64,000 nucleotides of DNA, from assembly GCF_018760735.1 (NCBI RefSeq), contig NZ_JAHHZN010000013.1:46461-110460 (forward strand). The letters are read 5' to 3'. Below, one piece after another: positions 9,569 to 17,543 of this stretch (its first letter is position 1; the number at the start of each line of letters is the position of its first letter). The translations under genes were made by a program, and so were the position numbers. The stretch is from Hymenobacter piscis. Lineage in GTDB: Bacteria; Bacteroidota; Bacteroidia; Cytophagales; Hymenobacteraceae. Below the pieces are notes generated by a model. That model ran no database searches. It saw only the letters and a list, made by a program, of their open reading frames with translations, and was not told where the DNA came from.

Positions 9569-9746
9569 GGTGAATGAGCGAAGCAGTGAATGAGTGGGGG
9601 CCTGTCATCCTGAACGCAGCGAAGGACCTTATCCTGCCTGAACGAGTCGTTGTTACGGTCATCCATGCGGGATAAGGTCCTTCGCTACGCTCAGGATGAC
9701 ACAGCTTCACCACTTCACGCATTCACCACTTTACTCATTCACCACT
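9569..9746. repeat. Octamer arrays flanking a HPERSEG-type palindrome
   Basis: On the minus strand, octamers (AGTGGTGA, ATGAGTAA, AGTGGTGA, ATGCGTGA, AGTGGTGA) run from 9746 down to 9707, starting at the first base after the TGA of the dipeptidase-like gene. Inside is a palindrome, 9603-9634 against 9670-9701, with two mismatches. On the far side, 9569-9596 carries inverted octamers (GGTGAATG, AGCGAAGC, AGTGAATG). The whole is a nested inverted repeat. Confidence 0.85.
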
Positions 9747-10370
9747 TCACAACTCCTCGAACGGTAAGTCGAGCAGGTCGAAATCGGGCCAGCGGTGGTG
9801 GGCGAAGTGCCACCACTGCCCGGGGTAGTTCTGGAAGCCCTGCTGCTTCATGGCGGCCAGCAGCACGCTGCGGTTAAAGAGCACGTGGGGCGGCAACTGT
9901 CCAAAACCGGAGTGCGCCGCGGGCAGCTCTTCGCCAAAATCAGTGGGCAGGGGCACCGGACGGCGGGTAGCTACTTCCACCAGGCCCACATCTACCGCGC
10001 AGCCGCGGTTGCGGGGCAGGCTGTTCCAGGGCGAGGTAGCGGTTTTAACGGTGCCGCTGTCCTGGGCCAGGACCCGGGTCAGGCTGTAGGGCCGGTAGGC
10101 ATCAAATACGCACAGGCTCAGCCCCCACTCCCGGAGCACCTGCTGAACACCCTGCAGGGCCTCGGCAACCGGGCGCCGCAGCAAGGCCCGGGCCTGCGAA
10201 TACAGCGGCCGGCCCAGAACGTTGTGGGCGGTGGCAAACCGTAAATCGAGCACAATTTCCGGAATAAGCACCGCCAGATCCACCAGTTCCCGCTCTCCAT
10301 TGACGGCCAGACGCCGACGATAATCAGCCGCAGAAGAAACGATAGTAAATCCGGAGGAGGGAAGGGTCAT
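9747..10370 (-). CDS. D-Ala-D-Ala dipeptidase-like protein (VanX/DdpX family M15D) with altered active-site residues
   Basis: 207 residues from ATG 10370, close to the 202 of VanX; the frame is open further upstream, but that part does not resemble the family. M15D enzymes are zinc dipeptidases that hydrolyse D-Ala-D-Ala. Seen: DLRFATAHN near 42, FDAYRP with the conserved Arg at 93, NRGCAVD with zinc-ligand Asp127, and WWHF with zinc-ligand His188. Two expected residues differ: the His of the usual (S/G)xHNRG motif is Arg120, and the catalytic Glu of EWWH is Gln185. Each is one base change from the consensus codon. The protein may be a non-catalytic binder of D-amino-acid ends, or a recently inactivated enzyme. 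No signal peptide is seen. Confidence 0.78.
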   Translation of the reverse strand: MTLPSSGFTIVSSAADYRRRLAVNGERELVDLAVLIPEIVLDLRFATAHNVLGRPLYSQARALLRRPVAEALQGVQQVLREWGLSLCVFDAYRPYSLTRVLAQDSGTVKTATSPWNSLPRNRGCAVDVGLVEVATRRPVPLPTDFGEELPAAHSGFGQLPPHVLFNRSVLLAAMKQQGFQNYPGQWWHFAHHRWPDFDLLDLPFEEL

Positions 10371-10634
10371 AGCAAGTGGAACGGGCTGCTTCAGGAGCTG
10401 AACCGTAGTAACGGCGGAAAACGTCCGGCCGTTGTGCAAGCACAGTAAAAAGCCAATAGTCCCTCTCACCGGAGTTCCGGCCTTTTCAGCGGAGCGCCTT
10501 CCCGCAGCCCTTCCGGCGCCCCGCAAGCAGAGCGCCGGAAGTACACACCCGATGCCGGACACTTGCCCGAACCGCGTACACCATCTAGCCGGGTTGCGTG
10601 ACCCGGCGCGGGTTGGCGGCGGAAGGCCCGAGGC

Positions 10635-10892
10635 CTACTGCTGGCCGGAAGTCGGTTCCTCCGACTCTTTGCCTTCCAGGCCGTTGGTCTGGCTGCTGTC
10701 GCCGTAACCGCCCCGGATGCCGGCCCCGTCGCCCATATGTTCCTGGGTGCTTTCCGGAGTGGCGGCTTCCGGGTTGGCTTGTTGCTGCGAATCAGGGTCG
10801 GGGGCGTGAGCAGCGGCCCCGGCGCCGTCGGCAATGGTAGCGGCGGCCCCGGCGGGTGGGGTCTGCGGAGAATCTTCGGACGAATTTTTCAT
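10635..10892 (-). CDS. Small disordered hypothetical protein
   Basis: 85 residues from ATG 10892 (another ATG four codons upstream at 10904). The sequence is rich in Ser, Glu, Gln, Gly, Pro and Ala with almost no hydrophobic core (for example MKNSSEDSPQTPPAG and QTNGLEGKESEEPTSG), so it should be disordered and soluble. No known domain is recognised. It is separated by about 260 bp from the dipeptidase-like gene and faces the next gene divergently. Coding status rests on the open frame and typical third-base GC only. Confidence 0.5.
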   Translation of the reverse strand: MKNSSEDSPQTPPAGAAATIADGAGAAAHAPDPDSQQQANPEAATPESTQEHMGDGAGIRGGYGDSSQTNGLEGKESEEPTSGQQ

Positions 10893-11067
10893 GGGAGGAT
10901 ACAATTAAGGAAAAGAAAGGGAAGACTTGGGGCAGCGGACAGCGAGGCCATCCGCTGCCCGGCTATACGCTCTGCGGGCAGCAGCGTTGGGTAGAAGCCA
11001 CGGGAAATACCAAGCATTTTCTCCAATTTAGAGCCGTTTTCTCGTCGTATTTGTCCGCTTATTCCCT

Positions 11068-12195
11068 ATGCCTACTTTTTCCTCCACCGATTCTTTTCTG
11101 CAAAAGCCCACTGAAGAGCTACAATACCTGGTACAGAATCCGTCGTTCTACGATCCTTCCCTGGTGGCGGAGGCCGGCCGCGAGCTGCGCCGCCGCGGCG
11201 CCCTGGTGCCCCGCCCCGAAACCCCGGCTCTTGCCCCACCCCCCTACCAGGAAGTGCCGGCGGCGGGTTTTGCGCTCCCGTCCTGGTGGCCGGCGCTGGT
11301 GGTGGGGCTGGTGATAATCGGGCTGAGCTGGTGGGGCCTGGGGCGGAAGCCGGCACCTGAGGTGGCGGCCAAAAAGGAGCCGACGGGCCCCATTGTACTG
11401 GAAGCCGTGCGCACCCGGCAGCTGCCCAGTTTCGAGCAGGAAACCGCCGTGCAGGTAGCCCGCACCCGCCGCCTGCTGCCCGCCGCCGACCGGGCCGATA
11501 CCACCGCCGCCGGCCGCTACGCCCGCATGGCCCGCCGCTACTGGCTGGCCGAAAATGCAGCTCAGTATCTCACCGCCCAGGCCCGGGGCGACTCGGCCAG
11601 CGGCGTGTTTGCGGAGCAGATTGACCTGACGCTGGAGCGCATCAGCTGGTTTATGAAGGCCCGGGCCTACAACCAGTCGTTGACGCCCGTGATGGAGGAG
11701 CGCCTCACCGAAATGCAGCAGGGCCTGCAGCGGCGCCGCAACTCTTTGCAGGTGCTGCGCTCGGCCTACGCCAATGGCGCGGAGCTGCCCGAGGCCAAGG
11801 CGGCGTACGCCGAGGCCGATGAAGCCGCCGATATCGGGCGGGTCCTGCGGGGGCTGCCGTCGCGTAAAGCCCCCATTGCCGGTAATCTGGCCAGCTTGGG
11901 CTCTCCCGAAACCCGCCCGGCTACTCCCGCCGGCTACACCATCGTGCGGACCTTGCCCCAGACGCGCCGCAACCTTAACCCGCTCTACGTGCTCGATGGG
12001 GAGTTGCTGCCCAGTGACCCGGATACCGGCGAGGCCCCGGCCCCCGTGCATGCCCTGCCGCCCGATTCCATTGCCCAGATTACCGTCATCAAGAAAAAGC
12101 AGGCCCTGGCAGCCTTCGGGCCGCGGGCTCACTCCGGAGCGGTGGTCGTGGTGACGAAGGCGGCCGCCCGGGCCGCCCGGCAGGGCGAAAGGTAA
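11068..12195 (+). CDS. Membrane-anchored protein with TonB-plug-like tail
   Basis: 375 residues in three parts. Residues 12-46 form a short helical module (EELQYLVQNPSFYDPSLVAE), also found at the start of the adjacent rhomboid gene. One membrane segment lies at about 73-91. A helical periplasmic region follows, and the last 70 residues (PLYVLDGELL, ITVIKKKQALAAFG, GAVVVVTK) resemble the plug motif of SusC/TonB receptors, where a strand pair ends in GVVxITTK. The protein is far too short to hold a barrel. In such single-plug proteins the motif may mediate contacts in the envelope; this is inference. ATG 11068 is followed 9 bp after the stop codon by the region leading into the rhomboid gene, so the two may form an operon. 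Confidence 0.6.
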   Translation: MPTFSSTDSFLQKPTEELQYLVQNPSFYDPSLVAEAGRELRRRGALVPRPETPALAPPPYQEVPAAGFALPSWWPALVVGLVIIGLSWWGLGRKPAPEVAAKKEPTGPIVLEAVRTRQLPSFEQETAVQVARTRRLLPAADRADTTAAGRYARMARRYWLAENAAQYLTAQARGDSASGVFAEQIDLTLERISWFMKARAYNQSLTPVMEERLTEMQQGLQRRRNSLQVLRSAYANGAELPEAKAAYAEADEAADIGRVLRGLPSRKAPIAGNLASLGSPETRPATPAGYTIVRTLPQTRRNLNPLYVLDGELLPSDPDTGEAPAPVHALPPDSIAQITVIKKKQALAAFGPRAHSGAVVVVTKAAARAARQGER

Positions 12196-12291
12196 CTCTG
12201 TCAGGTGTTGGGGGCTGGCAGGGTTTGTGAAGCGGCCCCCACACCCGCTGCCGCGGCCTGCCTAGGCCGCAACGGCTCTTTCCCACCGCCC

Positions 12292-13164
12292 ATGGCTGCC
12301 CTCCCCGATTCTGACCCCGCGACTGCCCCCGCCGCCCTGTTCGCCGCCAAAACCGACGCCGAGCTGCTCTACCTGGCCCGCCACGCCGCCGAGTACCCGC
12401 CGGCCGTGGGCCAGGCCGCCGTGCGGGAGTTGCAGCGGCGGGGGCTGGTGCCCGAGCTGACGGAGCCGCCCGCTCCGCCGGTGCATCCCGTGGCGGCCGG
12501 ACCAGCGGCCCCGGCGGGCGGGGGCCTGCAGCGGACCCTGGAGGGCGTGTTTGGGTTTCGGGCGGGGTACCGGGCCACGCCGGCGCTGCTGTGGCTGAAC
12601 CTTGTGGGGTTCCTGGGGCTGGGGCTGGGCGGGGCCAACCTCTGGCAGCCAGCCGCCGCCGACCTCATCCGCTGGGGCTCCAACTTTTCGCCCCTCACCC
12701 TGCCGGGCCAGCCCTGGCGGCTGCTGACCAGCACGTTTCTGCACGGGGGCGTGGGCCATTTGCTGCTGAACATGGCCTCCCTCGTGTTTCTGGGTCTGCT
12801 CACGGAGCGCCTGACCGGTTCGCGGCGGCTGCTGGGAGTGTACTTAATGTGCGGGGTGACGGGTAGCCTGGCCAGTCTGTGGTGGCATAGCCAGGGCGTG
12901 AATTCGGTGGGGGCCTCAGGGGCTATTTTCGGGCTGTACGGGCTGCTGCTGGCCTCCCTGGTGCGACGGCCGGGCGCGTTTTCGCGCTCGGAGCGCTACA
13001 CGGTGCTGCTGTTCGTGCTCTACCTGATGGTGGGCAGCCTGGTGGGCGGCCTTCAGGCCCACACAACGGACAACGCCGCCCACGTAGGCGGGCTGCTCAC
13101 CGGGGCAGCCCTCGGGGCGGTGCTGCCTCCCCCGGCCGGCTCTTCTCCGTCACCCGCCGGCTAG
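12292..13164 (+). CDS. Rhomboid-family intramembrane serine protease
   Basis: 290 residues. Residues 20-55 repeat the helical module of the preceding gene (TDAELLYLARHAAEYPPAVG, then RELQRRG). Six to seven membrane helices follow. Rhomboid marks: HGGVGHLLLNM near 150, the catalytic serine in GASGAIFGLYG, and the histidine in NAAHVGGLLTGAALG. The enzyme cleaves transmembrane segments within the bilayer; the substrate is unknown. The start is placed at ATG 12292, because the GTG at 12205 would add 29 residues of low quality. The shared module suggests the neighbour as partner or substrate, since that protein has a single membrane segment, but this is inference. Confidence 0.85.
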   Translation: MAALPDSDPATAPAALFAAKTDAELLYLARHAAEYPPAVGQAAVRELQRRGLVPELTEPPAPPVHPVAAGPAAPAGGGLQRTLEGVFGFRAGYRATPALLWLNLVGFLGLGLGGANLWQPAAADLIRWGSNFSPLTLPGQPWRLLTSTFLHGGVGHLLLNMASLVFLGLLTERLTGSRRLLGVYLMCGVTGSLASLWWHSQGVNSVGASGAIFGLYGLLLASLVRRPGAFSRSERYTVLLFVLYLMVGSLVGGLQAHTTDNAAHVGGLLTGAALGAVLPPPAGSSPSPAG

Positions 13165-13265
13165 GAGCGGGCTTTGAGCCGGCCCATTTCTTTGCGGGCC
13201 GTTGAAGCCGTATCTTTTGCCCATCTGCCCACTGCCGGCCGCCGCCGGTTTCTTGCCGCTTCTCC

Positions 13266-14543
13266 GTGACCGAGCCCCAAGACCCCGCCCTCGATTCATC
13301 CGCCCCCGATCCGGCGGCGCCCTCCCGCTGGCAGCGCTTCGGGCGGGCCGTGGGCCGGGTGGCCCGCGCCCCCTTCGACGGGGCCGGCCTGCTTTACCGC
13401 GTGGGGCAGGATAACCTGCATTTCACGCTGCCGGTGCTCAACGGGGCCTTCGGCGACCAGCTGGCCGCCCGCCACGACCGGCGGGCCATTCAGTTCAGCT
13501 TCCGCCGCCACGGGGCCGATGTGCCGGTGGCCGACCTGCGACTGACCGCGGACCCCAGCGGCCGGCCGCGCAAAACGGTGGTGTTTCTGCACGGGCTCAT
13601 GGGCGACGAAATCATCTGGCAGACTGGTTCCGGCGCCGACGACCTACGCTTCGGCCCCCTGCTGCAGCGCGATGCCGACGCATGCTGCCTCTACGTGCGC
13701 TATAACACCGGCCTGCACATCTCCGAAAACGGCCGCCAGCTCCACCAGCTTCTCACGCAGCTCGTCAACACCTTCCCCGAGGCCGTGGGCGAGCTGGTAC
13801 TCGTGGGCCACAGCATGGGCGGGCTGGTTATCCGCTCGGCGGGCTATTATGGAGGTGATGGGGTGACAGGTGAGGAGGTGACAGGTGATGGGGTGACAAG
13901 TGATGGGGTGACAGGTGAGGAGGTGGCTACTAACCCAACACCCGCAACCAACAACCACCAACCAACAACCACCAACCAACAACCGACAACCGACAACCGA
14001 CAACCGACAACCACCAACCAACAACCAAAAACCAACAACCAACAACCAAACTGGCTCAGCCGGCTGCGGGACGTCTTTCTGCTGGGCGTGCCCAACGACG
14101 GGTCGTTTCTGGAGCAGAACAGCCACCTGACCAGCCTCGTACTGCGCAAAATCAACCTTTGGCCCACCCGCGCCATCAGCGGCCTGCTTGACCAGCGCAG
14201 CAACGGCATCAAGGACCTGCGCCACGCCCGCCTGGTGGACGCCGACTGGCAGAGTGAGCACGCCGACGACCTGTTTCCGCCCCGTACCGTGGTGCCGCCC
14301 CTGCCCGGGGTCCGCTACCATATCCTGGTGGGCTCCCTGCTCAAATCCGCCACCTCAGCCCTGCACGACTACTTCGGCGACGGGCTGGTGGGCGCGGGCA
14401 GCGCCGCCGGCCGCATCTTCCAGGACCCGGCCGCCCCCCCGGATCTGCTCGTCAGCACCCACGTCTACCCCAAGCTCCACCACGGCACCCTGCTCAGCAA
14501 CCCCGAGGTGTACCAGTACCTGCGCGACCGGGTGCGGGAGTGA
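13266..14543 (+). CDS. Alpha/beta hydrolase (lipase-like) with in-frame repeat insertion
   Basis: 425 residues starting at GTG 13266; no ATG lies nearby in frame. The fold is shown by VVFLHGLMGDE near 105 (oxyanion region) and the nucleophile elbow GHSMGG with Ser183, plus HVYPKLHHGTLL near the C-terminus for the catalytic His. Such PGAP1/lipase-like hydrolases cleave esters, but the substrate is unknown. Between residues about 197 and 262 the protein carries a strange insertion: five-residue repeats (GDGVT, GEEVT), then Thr/Asn/Gln/Pro-rich sequence encoded by a DNA array of 15-nt and 7-nt units. It lies just after the helix following the nucleophile, and the fold resumes at WLSRLRDVFLLGVPNDGS. 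The protein could still fold with this as a loop. Confidence 0.78.
   Translation: MTEPQDPALDSSAPDPAAPSRWQRFGRAVGRVARAPFDGAGLLYRVGQDNLHFTLPVLNGAFGDQLAARHDRRAIQFSFRRHGADVPVADLRLTADPSGRPRKTVVFLHGLMGDEIIWQTGSGADDLRFGPLLQRDADACCLYVRYNTGLHISENGRQLHQLLTQLVNTFPEAVGELVLVGHSMGGLVIRSAGYYGGDGVTGEEVTGDGVTSDGVTGEEVATNPTPATNNHQPTTTNQQPTTDNRQPTTTNQQPKTNNQQPNWLSRLRDVFLLGVPNDGSFLEQNSHLTSLVLRKINLWPTRAISGLLDQRSNGIKDLRHARLVDADWQSEHADDLFPPRTVVPPLPGVRYHILVGSLLKSATSALHDYFGDGLVGAGSAAGRIFQDPAAPPDLLVSTHVYPKLHHGTLLSNPEVYQYLRDRVRE
13850..14050. repeat. In-frame tandem array inside the hydrolase gene (15-nt, then 7-nt units)
   Basis: From 13852 to about 13925, GTGA recurs at alternating steps of 8 and 7 bases (units such as GTGATGGGGTGACAG). 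From about 13944 to 14050 there are about fifteen heptamers of the form AACCNNN (AACCAAC, AACCACC, AACCGAC, AACCAAA). The same words occur elsewhere only between genes (44403-44580, 17398-17540, 32227-32328). Confidence 0.9.
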
Positions 14544-14928
14544 GAAGTGAGAAGTGAGAAGTGAGAAAAGAAGCGGAGGCGGCGCGGCACCACTGGTGAC
14601 CGGGCCGCATTTTTTTAGCGGCCTGCTGCCCCCCGACGCCGTTGTGCGTGTGTTTTGGAGACGAGCGTCAGGGCACTGACGGGTTTCTGGAAAAGGAGAA
14701 AGCCAAAATTATGTATTGAATTCAGCGGGGAGACAGTTGACATAAGGGTGGAAATCCGGTTTAATATTTAATATTTCCGATATTAAGCTATACTTATCCC
14801 TGAGCAGCTGCCACTTACCCTGGCCTGGCTGGGTGTTGCGGGAGTGGATTGTTGTTGTTTTGCGGGTCTGTTTCCCGTTTGCACGTCGGCGCAGACAGGT
14901 GTTCCGCTCCTTTCTTCTGCTCTGTTTT
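14544..14928 (+). terminator. Heptamer array, hairpin terminator and AT-richer gap
   Basis: Three GAAGTGA heptamers (14544-14564) begin directly after the hydrolase stop. A hairpin (GCGGC/GCCGC with inner CACC/GGTG, 14584-14608) is followed by ATTTTTTT to 14616 and should terminate transcription. The remaining 310 bp are AT-richer than the surroundings and contain a TTTAATATTTAATATTTC stretch near 14760; no gene, and no clear promoter for the metalloprotease gene, is seen. Confidence 0.6.
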
Positions 14929-17397
14929 ATGCAACCAAAACCCTGGCTCCTGGCGCTGCTCAGCGGCGCCTGCTCGCTCCTGCTTCCCCTGGTTCCGGCC
15001 CGGGCCCAGCCTACGCCGGCCCTTTGGCAACCCGCGCCCGCGCCAGCCCAGCGGGGCCCCGCCGCAGGGCCGCCCGCCCGCTGGTTCCGCCTCGATACCG
15101 TGCAGCTGGCCGCCCGTTTGGCCCGGGTGCCGGCCCAGAGCCCGCCGGCCGCCGTCCCGGTGCTGGAACTACCCCACCCCGATGGCACCCTGCACCGCTA
15201 TGCCCTCACGCCGGTGTCGGTGATGGCCCCGGCCCTGGCCGCCCGCTACCCCCGCATTCACACGTTTGCGGGCCGCGCCCTCGATGACCCGGCCGCCACC
15301 GTGCGCCTGGAATGGACGCCCACCGGCCTGCACGCCCAGCTGCTCACGGCGGCCGGCGCCGTCATCAACATCGACCGGGCCGAAACTGCTGCTACTGAAA
15401 CGCTCTACCGGGTCAGCCCGGAAGCAACAGCCCCGTTCGACTGCCAGGCCCTGCTGCCCCCGGGTACTGCCCCGGAACGCCCGGCGGGCGGCACGCCCCC
15501 GTTCCCCCCCGCCCCCTACGGCAGCCAGCTGCGCACCCTGCGCGTAGCCATTGCCACCACCGGCGAATACACCCAGCAGCTCGGGGGCGGTACCGTGGCG
15601 GGCACTATGGACAAACTGAATAGCCTCGTGAACTCCCTGAACGGGGTGTACGAGCGGGAATTCGCGCTCCGGCTGCAACTGGTGGGTAACAACGATAAGC
15701 TCATCTTTCTGGACGCCGCCACCGACCCCTACAATAACGCCTCGCCCTCGGCCCTGCTGGACGCCAACGCGGCCGTTCTCAACAATGCTATTGGGCTGGC
15801 CAACTACGATCTGGGCCACGTGCTGGGCCGTTCCGGCGGCGGTTACTCGGGCGTGGCCTACGTGGGGGTGGTCTGCTCAGCCTCCACCCAGAAGTGGGGC
15901 AAGGGCGGCGGGGCCTCCACGGCCAGCTCCGACGGGCTGATGAATACCGTAGTTCGCCACGAAATCGGCCACCAGCTGGGCTCCGGCCACACCTTCAACG
16001 GCGACCAGGGCAACTGCAGCGGAGGCAACCGCAGCGACTTGCTGGCTTACGAGCCGGGGGCCGGCAACACCGTCATGTCGTATGACCAGCGCTGCGCGCC
16101 CGACAACGTGGGCGACGGTATCATCTTTTTCCACGCTGGCAGTCTGAGCGCCATTATGCCGAAGCTTACCTGCGGCACGCTCACCAGCACCGGCAACCAG
16201 CCGCCCACCCTGAGCGTGCCGCCCCGCACCTATACCATTCCGCTGGGCACCCCTTTCAGCCTCTCCGGCAGCGGCTCCGACCCCAACGGCGACGCCCTGA
16301 CTTACAGCTGGGAGCAGCTGGACCTGGGCAACCCCAGCGGTCTGGCGGGCGCGGCCACCGACCCCACCGGCCCGCCGCTGTTCCGCAGCTTTGCGCCCGT
16401 GGCCAGTGCCTCCCGCACGTTTCCGCAGCTGAGCGCCATCCTGAGCAATACCAGCTCCCTGGGAGAAATGCTGCCCCTGGTGCCCCGCGCGCTCAACTTC
16501 CGCCTTACCGCCCGCGACAACCGGGGCGGCGTAGCCGGGGCCAACGTGGCCCTGACCGTGGCCAACGCCGGCCCGTTTCGGGTAACGGCGCCGGCCACGG
16601 CCGCTACAGTCCGGCCCGGCAGCCTCTACAATGTCACCTGGGACGTGCTCGGTACCGACCAGGCCCCGGTGAGCTGCGCCAACGTGCAGATCCTGTTTTC
16701 CAGCGACGGGGGCCAGACTTTCCCGACCACCCTGCTGGCCAGCACGCCCAACGACGGCGCGGCCGAAATTCGCCTGCCCGCCACCACCACCACCCAGGGC
16801 CGCCTCAAGGTGCAGGCCGTGGATAACGTCTTCTTCGCCATCAGTCCGGCGGCCCTTACCTTGTCTGGTCAGCCGCTGCCGGTTACCCTGGTGAGCTTCA
16901 GGGCCGAAGTCCGGGGCACCAGCGCCCGCCTGAACTGGCGCACGGCCACTGAGCTGCGCAACGCCGGTTTCGTGGTGGAAGTCTCCACCGACGGGGCCGC
17001 GTTCCGGCAGCTGGCCTGGGTGCCCGGCCAGGGACAAGCGGCTACCTACGAGTTTACCGACTCCCGACTCCTGACCCACGGCGGCCCGCTGGCTTACTAC
17101 CGCCTCCGCCAGCGCGACGACGACGGCACTGAATCCTTCTCCCAGGTGCAAACCGTGGCCGTACCCGCCCCGCGCACCGAATTCCAACTCTGGCCCAACC
17201 CCACCCACGCACAGGTCATGGTAGCCGGCCTGCCCGCCGGCCACCTCGTCCAGCTGCTGGACCTGACCGGCCGCGTACTGCTAACGGCCACCATGCCGCC
17301 CGCCGGCCCGCTCAGTCTGGCGCTGCCGGCGGGCCTCGGCCCCGGCGTGTACCTGGTCCGCGGCGGTGCCCGCACGCTCCGGTTGGTGGTGGAGTGA
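14929..17397 (+). CDS. Secreted zinc metalloprotease (reprolysin-like, M12B) with type IX secretion tail
   Basis: 822 residues from ATG 14929, giving a good signal peptide (MQPKPWLLALLSG to ARAQ). The zinc site is HEIGHQLGSGHTF starting at His344, the HExxHxxGxxH pattern of metzincins, followed by a Met-turn-like VMSYDQRC. An Ig/PKD-like region (PPRTYTIPLGTPFSLSGSGSD, about 430-600) follows, then further beta-sandwich sequence. The last 75 residues (FQLWPNPTHAQVMVAG to RLVVE) fit the type A C-terminal domain recognised by the type IX secretion system, so export to the cell surface or medium is predicted. Substrate proteins are unknown. A heptamer array begins directly after the stop. Confidence 0.88.
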   Translation: MQPKPWLLALLSGACSLLLPLVPARAQPTPALWQPAPAPAQRGPAAGPPARWFRLDTVQLAARLARVPAQSPPAAVPVLELPHPDGTLHRYALTPVSVMAPALAARYPRIHTFAGRALDDPAATVRLEWTPTGLHAQLLTAAGAVINIDRAETAATETLYRVSPEATAPFDCQALLPPGTAPERPAGGTPPFPPAPYGSQLRTLRVAIATTGEYTQQLGGGTVAGTMDKLNSLVNSLNGVYEREFALRLQLVGNNDKLIFLDAATDPYNNASPSALLDANAAVLNNAIGLANYDLGHVLGRSGGGYSGVAYVGVVCSASTQKWGKGGGASTASSDGLMNTVVRHEIGHQLGSGHTFNGDQGNCSGGNRSDLLAYEPGAGNTVMSYDQRCAPDNVGDGIIFFHAGSLSAIMPKLTCGTLTSTGNQPPTLSVPPRTYTIPLGTPFSLSGSGSDPNGDALTYSWEQLDLGNPSGLAGAATDPTGPPLFRSFAPVASASRTFPQLSAILSNTSSLGEMLPLVPRALNFRLTARDNRGGVAGANVALTVANAGPFRVTAPATAATVRPGSLYNVTWDVLGTDQAPVSCANVQILFSSDGGQTFPTTLLASTPNDGAAEIRLPATTTTQGRLKVQAVDNVFFAISPAALTLSGQPLPVTLVSFRAEVRGTSARLNWRTATELRNAGFVVEVSTDGAAFRQLAWVPGQGQAATYEFTDSRLLTHGGPLAYYRLRQRDDDGTESFSQVQTVAVPAPRTEFQLWPNPTHAQVMVAGLPAGHLVQLLDLTGRVLLTATMPPAGPLSLALPAGLGPGVYLVRGGARTLRLVVE

Positions 17398-17543
17398 GTG
17401 TTGGTTTTTGGTTTTTGGTTTTTAGCGCAGGCAACGTCTGGTTTGAATCAGGGGTTGGAAAAGAAGCGCGGCCATCCTGCCTCAGGATGGCCGCGCTTCT
17501 TTTCCATAAACCAAAAACCACCCACCAAAAACCAACGAATCAG
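17398..17543. repeat. Mirrored GGTTTTT heptamer arrays around a 24-bp perfect hairpin
   Basis: Four heptamers (GTGTTGG, TTTTTGG, TTTTTGG, TTTTTAG) follow the metalloprotease stop at 17398-17425. A hairpin with 24-bp perfect arms (17456-17479 and 17483-17506, loop 3) comes next. Inverted heptamers (minus-strand TTTGGTT, GGTGGTT, GTTGGTT) run to the GH31 stop. Between two convergent genes it should work as a two-way terminator. Confidence 0.88.

Noticed and set aside
13928..14050. AACCNNN heptamers first looked like a CRISPR-like or telomere-like repeat
   Set aside because: No spacers, units are 7 nt and variable, and they lie in an open reading frame.
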